64,000 nt of DNA, taken from positions 160,575-224,574 of the forward strand of contig JAHJZX010000037.1 of NCBI GenBank assembly GCA_018826295.1. The letters run 5' to 3'. This DNA is from Gammaproteobacteria bacterium (GTDB taxonomy: Bacteria; Pseudomonadota; Gammaproteobacteria; Enterobacterales; Alteromonadaceae). The notes beneath the pieces were generated by a model. The model ran no database searches. It was not told where the DNA came from and worked only from the letters and a program-made list of their open reading frames with translations. The translations under genes were made by a program, and so were the position numbers. Shown here one piece after another: positions 1 to 7,650 of the stretch (position 1 is its first letter; each line of letters begins with the position of its first letter).

Positions 1-105
1 TTTGAAACCGGCGGTACTGACGTTGGCCAGGTTGTTTGAAATGGTGGTCATGCGCATGTCCTGCGCGGCTAAACCGGTTTTACTGACCCATAAAGCAGAA
101 TTCAT
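1..105 (-). CDS. flgG: Flagellar distal rod protein FlgG, N-terminal part only
   Basis: This is the first 35 codons of FlgG, the distal rod protein through which the hook is connected. It runs off the left edge of the window. The translation starts [19 protein letters not shown] and contains the flagellar rod/hook signature [13 protein letters not shown], which forms the N-terminal D0 helix. The ATG lies 13 bases downstream of the flgF stop codon and is preceded by a GGAG Shine-Dalgarno sequence, so it is the next gene of the flgBCDEFG operon. Only the start can be judged; the rest of the gene lies outside the window. Confidence 0.93.
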   Translation of the reverse strand, partial: MNSALWVSKTGLAAQDMRMTTISNNLANVSTAGFK

Positions 106-118
106 TGCGGTGCTCCTG

Positions 119-853
119 TTAACTGTTGCCGCTTATCAGCTTGTTACCGGCCACGGCCAGCTCATCTGCGGTTTTCATCATGCGGATATTCATTTCAAAC
201 TTGCGGCTGATATTCATGGTATTAACCATTTCTTCTACTGCGTTAACGTTGGCGCCTTCCAGCGCACCGGTACGCAGTGTCACGGTCAAATCCTCTGCCA
301 GCGCCTCCTGGCCCTGCGGCCGCAGTAAACCATCCAGCCCTTTTAGCAGCGGCTCACCGCCTGCTGTCACCAGCTTTAAGCGGCCTTCCTGGGCTATCAC
401 ACCGCCACCGACCGGCAACAGGTTAATACTGCCATCAGCGCCGATATCAATATCGCCAAACTCGGGCAAAACAATATCGCCCTGCTCGCCCTGCACGGCA
501 TAGCCATTCAGCAGCAGCCGGCCATCGGCGGCGACCTGTAAATTACCGGCGCGTGTGTAAGCTTCATTGCCGTTGGCATCGGCCACCGCTAAAAAGCCAC
601 CGTCACTGAGCACAATATCCAGATCGCGGCCGGTTTGCTGTACCGGGCCATTCGCCAGGTTGGTATGTACCGGCAGCAACTGGGCATGATAGCGGGTGCG
701 GTAGCCGTCGCCGGCCAGCATCATCGACTGAGCCTGTTCAATGTCGGCTTTGAAGCCCGGCGTATTAACATTAGCCAGGTTATTGGCACTGACGCGCAGT
801 GCCGTCTGGTTTAACTCAGCACCGGATACCGCGGTATAAATCAGCTTCTCCAT
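119..853 (-). CDS. flgF: Flagellar proximal rod protein FlgF
   Basis: FlgF is one of the rod proteins that carry torque from the MS ring to the hook across the periplasm. It is exported by the flagellar type III apparatus. The 244-residue length is normal for the family. The N-terminus ([19 protein letters not shown]) leads into the rod signature [15 protein letters not shown], and the C-terminal coiled region ([22 protein letters not shown], quoted here only as a landmark near residues 204-225) is typical of flg_bbr_C. It lies 11 bases after flgE and just before flgG, in the conserved operon order. Confidence 0.95.
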   Translation of the reverse strand: MEKLIYTAVSGAELNQTALRVSANNLANVNTPGFKADIEQAQSMMLAGDGYRTRYHAQLLPVHTNLANGPVQQTGRDLDIVLSDGGFLAVADANGNEAYTRAGNLQVAADGRLLLNGYAVQGEQGDIVLPEFGDIDIGADGSINLLPVGGGVIAQEGRLKLVTAGGEPLLKGLDGLLRPQGQEALAEDLTVTLRTGALEGANVNAVEEMVNTMNISRKFEMNIRMMKTADELAVAGNKLISGNS

Positions 854-864
854 CGCCGGTTACC

Positions 865-2064
865 TTAGGTTGCGCTAAACAGGATCTGCATCATTTCATC
901 AGCGTTGCTGATGGTTTTTGCATTGGCCTGATAGTTCTGCTGAAACGCCATTAAATCGACCAGTTGCTCGCTGATATCAACGTTAGAGCCGATATAAGCA
1001 CCTGACAGCAGGGCGCCAAGGTTGCCCGAATCCGGCGTACCATACAGTGGTGCACCCGACTCATTGGTGGCATACCACACCGTTTTATTGCCGGTTTCCA
1101 GGCCGTTAACATTGGCAAAATTAGCCAACACCACCTGGCCCTGCAATTTGGTTTCACCATTGGTAAAGGTGGCAAACACCTGGCCGGTTTCGGCGATCGA
1201 CACACCGGCGAATTCACCGGCGGTATAGCCGTCGGCATCGTTGTTATAGATATTAAAACCGCTGCCAAACTGGGTGCTGGCGGTCATATTCACATTGAAG
1301 CTCATCAGTGCCGCGCCGGCTGGGGCAAATTCCAGCGCAATATTGGCCGGTGCCGCTGGTACGGTAAGCTGGCCGTTGACATCAAAACTCAGGGCCGCTG
1401 TGTCAAAAGGTGCCGGCAGCGCGGTACCGTTAACATAGTAGTGCGCATCCCAGCTGCCAGCGCCGTTATGGACAAAATACTGCGTTAAGGTGTGGCTATT
1501 GCCCAAAGAATCAAACATCTCGGTCGATTGCGAATAGTTGTAGCTGCTGCCGTCGAGCGGATCAAAAGGTACCGCTATTACATCACTGGCCGAGCTTAAA
1601 TTAAGGGCAAAGCTGATTTCTGTAGTGGCCTCTGCCGGAATATTGGCCGCTTCCACTTTCAGGTCGGTGAGTACACCGGGGATCAGGTTGCCGTTGGCGT
1701 CGATGCCATAACCCTGCAGGCGGTTACCACTGGCGTTGACAATATGCTGCTCTTTATCCAGGCCAAACTGGCCGGCCTGGGTGTAAGCCATACGGCCGTT
1801 TTCTGATACCACGAAAAAGCCCTTACCGGTAATGGCTAAATCCAGCGCTGAACCGGTGTTAACGACATTACCTTCGCGGGCGAAGTTTTCTTTGATATCG
1901 CTAACGCCGACACCGCCGCGCTGGCCGCCGTTGTACACCGCAGCAAATTCAGCGCTGCCGCTTTTAAAACCGGCAGTGGCCGAGTTGGCGATATTATTAC
2001 TGGTGACTTCCAGTGCTTTTTGTGTGGTTTTCAGCCCGCTCAGGCCAATGTTAAACATAGACAT
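865..2064 (-). CDS. flgE: Flagellar hook protein FlgE
   Basis: FlgE polymerises into the flagellar hook, the flexible joint outside the outer membrane. The 399-residue protein has the rod/hook N-terminal signature (SNNIANSATAGFKSG near residues 22-36), a central variable D1-D2 region and the C-terminal hook motif (DLMAFQQNYQANAKTIS near residues 367-383). Length matches other polar-flagellum FlgE proteins. It lies between flgD, its capping partner that guides hook assembly, and flgF, 11 bases from each. It is expected to be transcribed from the sigma54-type promoter ahead of flgB. Confidence 0.95.
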   Translation of the reverse strand: MSMFNIGLSGLKTTQKALEVTSNNIANSATAGFKSGSAEFAAVYNGGQRGGVGVSDIKENFAREGNVVNTGSALDLAITGKGFFVVSENGRMAYTQAGQFGLDKEQHIVNASGNRLQGYGIDANGNLIPGVLTDLKVEAANIPAEATTEISFALNLSSASDVIAVPFDPLDGSSYNYSQSTEMFDSLGNSHTLTQYFVHNGAGSWDAHYYVNGTALPAPFDTAALSFDVNGQLTVPAAPANIALEFAPAGAALMSFNVNMTASTQFGSGFNIYNNDADGYTAGEFAGVSIAETGQVFATFTNGETKLQGQVVLANFANVNGLETGNKTVWYATNESGAPLYGTPDSGNLGALLSGAYIGSNVDISEQLVDLMAFQQNYQANAKTISNADEMMQILFSAT

Positions 2065-2075
2065 ACCAGAGTTCC

Positions 2076-2747
2076 TTAACTATTGCCGCTAAACGCGAGC
2101 TGATTTGTATCTGTCAGGGCATGGTTACCCAGCCCATTGACCTGCAGAATAATGTCGTCTTTATTGTTACCCACCGACACCCGCTCTACTTCACCGCTAA
2201 GCAAGGTCGTTAGCGCTTGCGGCTGGCCGTTGATGTAGGCATCGGCCTGTACGTAGTAACCGCCGGCATCTTGCTCAGCAAAGGCAAACCGCACTGTGCC
2301 AACACCGCTGTATGGCAGCTCTTGCTGCTGCATTAACTGGCCCTGAGCGTTGTACAGCCGCAGCTGTACGCTGTCGGCCTCAACACCAAGATTAACCGCA
2401 CCTTTAATCTGGCCACTTTGCTCCAGCATAATGCTGTCGGCGGCCACATCGACTTCAGTGCCAATCAGCGCTGTGGCCTGTAGCGCCTGCTGACTGGCTT
2501 GCAGCGCCAGGTTTTTACCGGAATCTATTTTCAGGCTTTGCAGGCTTTCAACATTGGCAAACTCGGCCAGCTGACTGACATACTGGGTGCCATCCATCGG
2601 GTCCAGCGGGTTCTGGTGGCTGATTTGCGCCACCAGCAACTGAAGAAACATGGAGGACAAACCCTCAGCGTTGGTTGCACCGTTGCTACTGATGGCTGAT
2701 GTATTATTGTTTTGATTAACGGCGCCCAGGCCGCTGATTGCACTCAT
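2076..2747 (-). CDS. flgD: Flagellar hook assembly cap protein FlgD
   Basis: FlgD forms the cap on which hook subunits assemble and is discarded when the hook is complete. The 223-residue product carries the FlgD N-terminal motif (FLQLLVAQISHQNPLDPMDG near residues 34-53) and a C-terminal FlgD Ig-like/tudor region. The N-terminus is rich in Asn and Ser and probably disordered, as is usual for this export substrate. It sits between flgC and flgE with 12- and 11-base gaps, which indicates co-transcription. Confidence 0.94.
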   Translation of the reverse strand: MSAISGLGAVNQNNNTSAISSNGATNAEGLSSMFLQLLVAQISHQNPLDPMDGTQYVSQLAEFANVESLQSLKIDSGKNLALQASQQALQATALIGTEVDVAADSIMLEQSGQIKGAVNLGVEADSVQLRLYNAQGQLMQQQELPYSGVGTVRFAFAEQDAGGYYVQADAYINGQPQALTTLLSGEVERVSVGNNKDDIILQVNGLGNHALTDTNQLAFSGNS

Positions 2748-2759
2748 TATTTCGCCCCT

Positions 2760-3176
2760 TTACTGGCCAAGCCGCAGTACGCTTTGCTGCATGCTGGATA
2801 CCCGGCCCATTACTTCCACCGACGTCTGATAACTGCGCGATGCCGACATCATGTCGGCCATTTCTTCCAGTACGTTGACGTTAGAATAAAATACATAGCC
2901 GTCCTGATTCGCCAACGGGTTATTTGGCTCGTAGCGCATATCAACCGGTTTATTCGAGCTGGTAATACCCAGCATCTGCACTTCAGCCGACAGGCTCTGG
3001 CTGTCAGCGGTTTGTTTATATAAGGCAGCAAACACCGGCTTTAATGCCTTATATGCACCGGCTTCAGTAGACGCCGCGGTATCGGCATTGGCCAGGTTAG
3101 AGGCGATAGTGTCCAGCCGCATTACCTGAGCACGCATGGCACTGCCGCTGGTTTCGTAAATGCTGTTAAACGACAT
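2760..3176 (-). CDS. flgC: Flagellar proximal rod protein FlgC
   Basis: FlgC is a proximal rod subunit. At 138 residues it is full length for the family. It has the N-terminal rod signature (LDTIASNLANADTAAS near residues 21-36) and the C-terminal signature (EEMADMMSASRSYQTSVEV near residues 104-122). Three bases separate it from flgB and twelve from flgD, so translation is probably coupled in the flgBCDEFG operon. Confidence 0.95.
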   Translation of the reverse strand: MSFNSIYETSGSAMRAQVMRLDTIASNLANADTAASTEAGAYKALKPVFAALYKQTADSQSLSAEVQMLGITSSNKPVDMRYEPNNPLANQDGYVFYSNVNVLEEMADMMSASRSYQTSVEVMGRVSSMQQSVLRLGQ

Positions 3177-3179
3177 GCT

Positions 3180-3548
3180 TTAGTCTCCTTTGATCGCTGC
3201 GCGCAGGCCGCTGATTTTCATATTCAAAAAGGTCAGGCTGGTTTGAAAATCCATGCTGTTGGCAGCAAAATTGGCCTGCTCAATGTTCAGCTCGCTGGTA
3301 TTGCCATCGGCCGAGACCTGATAAGGCGTGCGGTACAACAGCTGATGGCCGGTCTCAGCGGCGGCAAAAGGCCGGCTCTGGCCCTGCTCTATGTTGTATG
3401 CCAGATCCTGCATGATCTGTTTGTAGTTGATGTCGCGGGCTTTAAAACCGGGCGTGTCGACATTGGCCAGATTGCCTGCAATAATCTCAGCCCTGTCGGT
3501 ACGCAGTTGTAACGAAAACGGGTGGACACCAAGCGCTTTATCAAACAT
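3180..3548 (-). CDS. flgB: Flagellar proximal rod protein FlgB
   Basis: FlgB is the first rod subunit laid down on the MS ring and FliE. The 122-residue protein is of normal length, with the rod signature (IIAGNLANVDTPGFKARD near residues 23-40) and a C-terminal helix. It is the promoter-proximal gene of the minus-strand flagellar operon and diverges from flgA across only 62 bases. Unlike Vibrio and Shewanella, no cheV-cheR pair separates flgA from flgB here. A sigma54-like promoter lies 45-60 bases upstream of its ATG. Confidence 0.95.
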   Translation of the reverse strand: MFDKALGVHPFSLQLRTDRAEIIAGNLANVDTPGFKARDINYKQIMQDLAYNIEQGQSRPFAAAETGHQLLYRTPYQVSADGNTSELNIEQANFAANSMDFQTSLTFLNMKISGLRAAIKGD

Positions 3549-3592
3549 AGTCAGGTTACTCTTATCAAAGCTCTGTAGCTGTCACTGGTTAT

Positions 3593-3608
3593 TACAAGCT
3601 CTGTGCCA
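3593..3608 (-). promoter_or_regulatory. Sigma54 (RpoN)-type promoter for flgBCDEFG
   Basis: Read on the minus strand, the site is TGGCAC-AGAGC-TTGT. It matches the -24/-12 consensus TGGCAC-N5-TTGC except for the last base of the -12 box. The predicted transcription start is near 3583, about 35 bases ahead of the flgB ATG. RpoN with FlrA/FlrC-type activators drives middle flagellar genes in Vibrio, Pseudomonas and Shewanella, so the location fits. No activator-binding site was identified. Confidence 0.7.
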
Positions 3609-3610
3609 TA

Positions 3611-4396
3611 ATGAAAAACAAAGTTAAAACAATGCATTACATTAAACCCATGCCAATTTCACCGCTAAAAGCGGAAGCTATACTTCCGCAGCGGAAGCGG
3701 CTGGGTTTCCTGTTTAGCCTTGCCATGCTGCTGCTTGCCGGCAATGCCGCGGCGACAGAGCTCAGCTCAGCCTTGCAGCAACATATCGCCGCAGAATTGC
3801 AACAGTATTTAAAACAGCTGCAGCTAAACAGCCCTGCGCAACCGGATATTTCACTGACGTTGCCTGCGGCTATTACAAACGCCAGCTGTAGCCAGCTCAG
3901 TATCAGCCGGCGGCAGCAACATACACCGCCACTGGGCCGGATCAGTTACACCTTAAAGTGCACCGCGCCGCAGCGCTGGCAAAGCCGGGCAGTAGCGCAA
4001 ATCCGGCTATACTTACCGCTGGTAGTGGCCAGCCGCACGCTGCAACGTGATGAAATTATCAGTGCAGATATGCTGAGCCTGGCTGATATTGAGCTCAGTA
4101 CACTGCGGCACGACCCGGAGTTACAGCCAGAGCCGCTGCTTGGTATGACAGTAAAGCGGCGGATAAACGCCGGTGAGCCGCTGCACCGTTCAGTGCTGCA
4201 GCTGGTATACCTGGTAGAAAAAGGCAGCCGGGTCAAGCTGTTAGTGCAAGGCCAGGGCTTTGAGGTTTCTACCGAAGCCACGGCACTGGCCGATGGCCAG
4301 CTCGGCGAGCGCATCCGGGTAGAAAACCTGACATCCGGCAAGATCGTTGAAGCCGTGGTGAGCGGCAAAAATACTGTCGTTACCGGCCATAAATAA
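3611..4396 (+). CDS. flgA: Flagellar P-ring assembly chaperone FlgA
   Basis: FlgA is a periplasmic chaperone for assembly of the P-ring protein FlgI. A basic segment and hydrophobic stretch (KRLGFLFSLAMLLLAGNAAA, near residues 29-48) form a signal peptide. The C-terminal half is the SAF/ChapFlgA domain: ASRTLQRDEIISADML, then an LLGMTVKRRINAGEPL region and the conserved C-terminal beta-clip segment ending in VVSGKNTVVTG. In-frame ATGs at 3632 and 3650 are alternative starts, because none of the three has a clear Shine-Dalgarno sequence. FlgA diverges from flgB and precedes flgM and flgN, the usual gammaproteobacterial order. Confidence 0.92.
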   Translation: MKNKVKTMHYIKPMPISPLKAEAILPQRKRLGFLFSLAMLLLAGNAAATELSSALQQHIAAELQQYLKQLQLNSPAQPDISLTLPAAITNASCSQLSISRRQQHTPPLGRISYTLKCTAPQRWQSRAVAQIRLYLPLVVASRTLQRDEIISADMLSLADIELSTLRHDPELQPEPLLGMTVKRRINAGEPLHRSVLQLVYLVEKGSRVKLLVQGQGFEVSTEATALADGQLGERIRVENLTSGKIVEAVVSGKNTVVTGHK

Positions 4397-4431
4397 ATTA
4401 AAGTTTTCTCTGTTCGCTGTCGCTTTAATTT
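4395..4431. repeat. AT-rich inverted repeat between flgA and flgM
   Basis: Two perfect 9-base arms (AAATTAAAG and CTTTAATTT) are separated by 19 bases, starting within the flgA stop codon and ending 27 bases before flgM. It could be a weak transcription terminator, an operator, or a processing hairpin limiting readthrough into flgMN. No convincing sigma28 promoter was recognised beside it. Function is unassigned. Confidence 0.35.
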
Positions 4432-4458
4432 CACAGAGCTAAATAGCAGGAATTTTTT

Positions 4459-4752
4459 ATGCAAATTGACCCGAAAAACAGCTTGCAGGTTGAGCCGGCC
4501 AACCGGTTGCAACAAAAGCAGCACAGCACCACAGCGCAGCCACACAGCGACACTTCAAGCCAACCGGCGCCGGCTGCCAGCCAGGTCAGCAGCATTAGTC
4601 AATCGCTACAGCAAAGCTATGACTCGCTGGCCGAGCACGACGGTGTTGATATGAACAAAGTGCGCCAGTTGCAGCAGGCTATTGCCAATGGCGAGCTGAA
4701 ACTGGACGAAGAAGCGCTGATTCACGCTATGCTGGACATGCATAAGAAATGA
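4459..4752 (+). CDS. flgM: Anti-sigma28 factor FlgM
   Basis: FlgM binds FliA (sigma28) and holds off late flagellar genes until it is exported through the finished hook-basal body. The 97-residue protein has the usual disordered Gln/Ser/Pro-rich N-terminal half and a conserved C-terminal sigma-binding region (VDMNKVRQLQQAIANGELKL near residues 63-82, then LDEEALIHAMLDMHK). An AGGA Shine-Dalgarno lies 7 bases before the ATG. The stop codon overlaps the flgN start (ATGA), so the two are translationally coupled. Confidence 0.93.
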   Translation: MQIDPKNSLQVEPANRLQQKQHSTTAQPHSDTSSQPAPAASQVSSISQSLQQSYDSLAEHDGVDMNKVRQLQQAIANGELKLDEEALIHAMLDMHKK

Positions 4753-5180
4753 GTGCCGAGCTACTGAAAAGCTTTATCAGTAGCCTGCAGCAGGATGTGC
4801 AGCGGCTTGATCAGCTAAGCCAGTTATTGGATCAGCAATATGAACTGATGAGCCAGCGCCACAGTGTAGCGCTGCAGCAGCTGAATCAGCAGGTATTGCA
4901 GCTAATGGCCGCGGTTGAACACAGCCACAGCAGCCGTGACCAGCTGCTGGCACAACTTGGCCTGCAAAACCGCCGTAATGATTTGCAGCAATTGGTCAGC
5001 CGGCTGCCGGCGCCAATACAGCATGGCACCCGGAAGTTACTGCAAGAGCTGACGCTGAAATCACGTCTGTGTCAGGCAAAAAATGAAAAAAATGGTAAGC
5101 TGTTGGCCGCTCAACGTCAGTTAATGCAAAAACTCACTGGCATGCAAAACCGTACCAGCTATCCGGGCATGCCGTTATAG
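4749..5180 (+). CDS. flgN: Flagellar export chaperone FlgN
   Basis: FlgN is the cytoplasmic chaperone for the hook-filament junction proteins FlgK and FlgL. The 143-residue product is almost entirely helical and rich in Leu and Gln, as expected (LLKSFISSLQQDVQRLDQL at the N-terminus). Family assignment rests mainly on this pattern, on length and on the conserved flgM-flgN position with a 4-base overlap, because FlgN sequences diverge strongly. Confidence 0.87.
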   Translation: MSAELLKSFISSLQQDVQRLDQLSQLLDQQYELMSQRHSVALQQLNQQVLQLMAAVEHSHSSRDQLLAQLGLQNRRNDLQQLVSRLPAPIQHGTRKLLQELTLKSRLCQAKNEKNGKLLAAQRQLMQKLTGMQNRTSYPGMPL

Positions 5181-5203
5181 CCATTATTTGCAAAAGGTTG
5201 TTT

Positions 5204-5641
5204 ATGTTTTCAGCAAAAAACTCTGCCAGTAAAAACGATCCGTCAAACTGCACCCTGCTATCTGCCGGTAGTGTGCTGCAGGGCGAATTGTCTTTACCCT
5301 CTGACTGCCGTATAGATGGCGCTATTTGCGGTAAGGTGCAATGTACCCAAACTTTGCTGGTAGGCCAGTCAGCTATGGTGCAGGGCGAAATCAGAGCAGG
5401 CAAAATACTGGTGTATGGCACAGTAAAGGGCCTGCTGTACGCCACTGAAATTGAGATTTTGGCGTCAGGTTGTGTCGATGGTGATATCTATGCTGACAGC
5501 CTGTGTATTGAGCCGGGCGGCCGCTTTACCGGCGAATCACATACGCTGCCTGCCACATCCCGCCAACCGCATTCCGCCGCTGATAACAGCAAGCCTTTGC
5601 CACAAAAGCCTAATACTCTGGCTATAGACATTAATTCCTAA
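5204..5641 (+). CDS. Bactofilin (polymer-forming cytoskeletal protein)
   Basis: Bactofilins self-assemble into nucleotide-independent filaments that scaffold cell-shape or polar structures. The 145-residue protein has a short polar N-tail, then regularly spaced beta-helix turns (GSVLQGELSLPSDCRIDGAI, GKVQCTQTLLVG, AMVQGEIRAGKILVYGTVKG, GCVDGDIYADSL, near residues 22-110) and a disordered Pro/Ser tail: the DUF583 layout. A TTG codon two residues earlier (5198) could extend the frame, but AAAAGG with 6-base spacing favours the ATG at 5204. It follows flgN by 23 bases and precedes a diguanylate cyclase by 12, so it belongs to the flgAMN transcription unit or one just downstream. A role in placing the flagellum is inference. 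Confidence 0.85.
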   Translation: MFSAKNSASKNDPSNCTLLSAGSVLQGELSLPSDCRIDGAICGKVQCTQTLLVGQSAMVQGEIRAGKILVYGTVKGLLYATEIEILASGCVDGDIYADSLCIEPGGRFTGESHTLPATSRQPHSAADNSKPLPQKPNTLAIDINS

Positions 5642-5653
5642 CCGGCTTTATTC

Positions 5654-6856
5654 ATGCAACCGCTATTTACCAGCCTGCCACTGGCACTGATTATGCTGCT
5701 GATGTGGCAATGGCCGGCGCAGGCTGCCAGTATTTCTGCTTTGTTTCCGGTGGCGGTTTATCTATTGCTGTTGTTTACCGCCGTGCTGGCCAGCCTGATG
5801 CGGCAATGGCACTGGTTATATTGTTTAACCTTACTGGGTAGCCATTATTTTGTGGTGCAGCAAAGCCTGCAGCACTCACTGAGCGACCCTGTGGTTGCCA
5901 GCCTCTATCTGGTGTTACCTGCGGCCTTTAGCCTGCTGTGGTTGTTGTTGCAATGGCAGAGTAAGCCGCAGCTGCTCACCGCACAGGGTATCAGTGGCCT
6001 GTTGCTGCTGGGCGGCGCTTTACCGCTTGTCTGGCAGCTAACGCCGCCGCTGATGGCGCTACAACAAACGGTATTACCACTGTGGCTGCAACCGGTAAGC
6101 AGCCAGTTGCATATAAATTGGGGCACGCTATGGTGGATGGCATTGCTTGCCTGTGTCTGGGCCGGCGTGCTCAGTTTTAAGGCAGCGGCAATAACCCGCT
6201 GGGCGCAGTTTAGCGTCTGGCTGGCCATCATGCTGTTTTATGCTTTTGTGCAACAGCCTTTTATATCCGGCTGGATGACCCTGGCGGCCTGCCTGACACT
6301 GCTGCTTAGCCTGAGTCACCAAATGCTGCAGCTGGCCTATATTGATGAACTGACCCAGCTGCCACAACGGCGCGCCTTGCTGGCTCACTTAAGCCGGCTG
6401 GGGCGGCGCAGTGCGGTGACCATGCTCGACGTTGACCACTTTAAAAAGTTTAATGATACCTACGGCCATGATGTTGGCGACCAGGTACTGAAACTACTCG
6501 GCGCCGTGCTCGGCAGCGAAAAAGGCCTAACCGCCTACCGCTACGGCGGTGAAGAATTTACCCTGGTGTTCAGCCATAACAACCAGGAAAAATTGGCGGA
6601 AAAGCTCGAGCAGGTGCGAGAACGAGTGGCCAGTTATCCGCTGGTGATCCGCCAGCAGGACAGACCCAAAGACAGCAAGAGTGGCAAACAGCAACGCGGC
6701 AACAGCAGTGGCAGCAAAACCGTGCATGTCACCATCAGCCTTGGTTGCGCCATCCGCCACAGCGGCGAAAACACCACAGCACTACTCAAGCGTGCCGACG
6801 AAGCGCTGTACCAGGCCAAGCGCGCCGGCCGTAATCAGGTGGCCATTGCCAGCTGA
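5654..6856 (+). CDS. Membrane-anchored diguanylate cyclase (GGDEF)
   Basis: Makes cyclic di-GMP from two GTP. The first 225 residues are very hydrophobic, with a signal-like first helix (residues 5-24) and about six or seven further membrane segments. The GGDEF domain covers about 228-400: DVDHFKKFNDTYGHDVGD at 259-276 and the active-site GGEEF at 298-302. The usual RxxD product-inhibition site five residues before GGEEF is absent (EKGL), so feedback inhibition by c-di-GMP is unlikely. A Lys/Ser/Gly-rich insert (about residues 335-355) interrupts the fold before the SLG strand. Position after flagellar genes and bactofilin suggests control of motility or attachment. The sensed signal is unknown. 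Confidence 0.93.
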   Translation: MQPLFTSLPLALIMLLMWQWPAQAASISALFPVAVYLLLLFTAVLASLMRQWHWLYCLTLLGSHYFVVQQSLQHSLSDPVVASLYLVLPAAFSLLWLLLQWQSKPQLLTAQGISGLLLLGGALPLVWQLTPPLMALQQTVLPLWLQPVSSQLHINWGTLWWMALLACVWAGVLSFKAAAITRWAQFSVWLAIMLFYAFVQQPFISGWMTLAACLTLLLSLSHQMLQLAYIDELTQLPQRRALLAHLSRLGRRSAVTMLDVDHFKKFNDTYGHDVGDQVLKLLGAVLGSEKGLTAYRYGGEEFTLVFSHNNQEKLAEKLEQVRERVASYPLVIRQQDRPKDSKSGKQQRGNSSGSKTVHVTISLGCAIRHSGENTTALLKRADEALYQAKRAGRNQVAIAS

Positions 6857-6945
6857 TTGCCAGCATCGGTTTTGTTAACGACTGGCCGCGTTTACTGTGC
6901 TAAAATTGCTGCCAGATTAATCAGATACAAATGTTGAGACCCTGC

Positions 6946-7563
6946 ATGGCCAGACGGACCAAAGCCGAAGCGGAAAGTACCCGCGCAGCAATATTAGACG
7001 CTGCTGAAGTGTTGTTTTACCAGCATGGTGTATCCCGCACTACACTGGAAAAAATCGCTGTAGCGGCTAACGTTACCCGAGGTGCCATATACTGGCACTT
7101 TCAGAACAAGGCCGATTTGTTTAACGCTATGCTGGAGCGGGTGCGGCTGCCGTTTCAACACTTACTGGATGCGGTAGACAATAACCCTGATGCCGATCCT
7201 TTTACTCAGGTGCGCCAGCTTTATATCAGCGGTTTGCAACTGATTGCCGGCAGCGAGCAGCACCACCGGGTACTGACCATAGTGTTTCATCGCTGTGAAT
7301 ATATTGACGAACTGAACCCGGCGGTAAATAAACAAGACGAACTGGACGAACAAGCGGTTGCGGTAATGCAACGTGCCTTTGAGCGGGCCGAACAGGCCGG
7401 TATGCTGCGTGATGGCGTAACGCCGCGTCTGGCGGCGATGTCGCTGCATATGTACGTCGGCGGCATTATCAGCCATTTTTTACTTAAACCGCAGCAATGT
7501 GATTTAAACCAGCATGCACCGGCGCTGATTGATACCATGCTGCAGGGTTTGAAACGGCCATAA
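6946..7563 (+). CDS. acrR: TetR-family efflux repressor, AcrR-like
   Basis: Predicted repressor of the facing acrAB operon. The N-terminal TetR helix-turn-helix is clear (TLEKIAVAANVTRGAIYWHF near residues 34-53), preceded by MARRTKAEAESTR, the classic AcrR/TtgR start. The C-terminal ligand-binding domain brings the total to 205 residues. An in-frame ATG 15 bases upstream (6931) is possible, but MARRTK matches family members. Unlike E. coli, where acrR diverges from acrAB and shares the promoter region, this gene lies beyond the 3' end of acrB and points toward it. Its likely operator is at 12003-12020. Confidence 0.88.
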   Translation: MARRTKAEAESTRAAILDAAEVLFYQHGVSRTTLEKIAVAANVTRGAIYWHFQNKADLFNAMLERVRLPFQHLLDAVDNNPDADPFTQVRQLYISGLQLIAGSEQHHRVLTIVFHRCEYIDELNPAVNKQDELDEQAVAVMQRAFERAEQAGMLRDGVTPRLAAMSLHMYVGGIISHFLLKPQQCDLNQHAPALIDTMLQGLKRP

Positions 7564-7600
7564 AAAAACCGGCAAGTTAGCGTGGGACTGCATTGCCGGT
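7562..7600 (-). terminator. Rho-independent terminator of acrAB
   Basis: On the minus strand, an 8-bp stem (ACCGGCAA/TTGCCGGT) with a 17-base loop is followed by seven T residues. It ends the acrAB message just short of the converging acrR stop codon. Confidence 0.75.
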
Positions 7601-7622
7601 AAAGGTACAAAGCGTAATATAG

Positions 7623-7650
7623 CGGGCAGCATGAGCTGCCCGTTGTTATT
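7623..7650 (+). terminator. Hairpin terminator for acrR
   Basis: A perfect 8-bp stem CGGGCAGC/GCTGCCCG with a 4-base ATGA loop is followed by TTGTTATTT on the plus strand. It would stop the acrR transcript at the end of acrB. The T-tract is imperfect, so efficiency is uncertain. Confidence 0.55.

Noticed and set aside
4395..4440. Sigma28 promoter ahead of flgM
   Set aside because: A TAAA box is present, but no GCCGATAA-like -10 occurs at the right spacing; only the inverted repeat could be supported.
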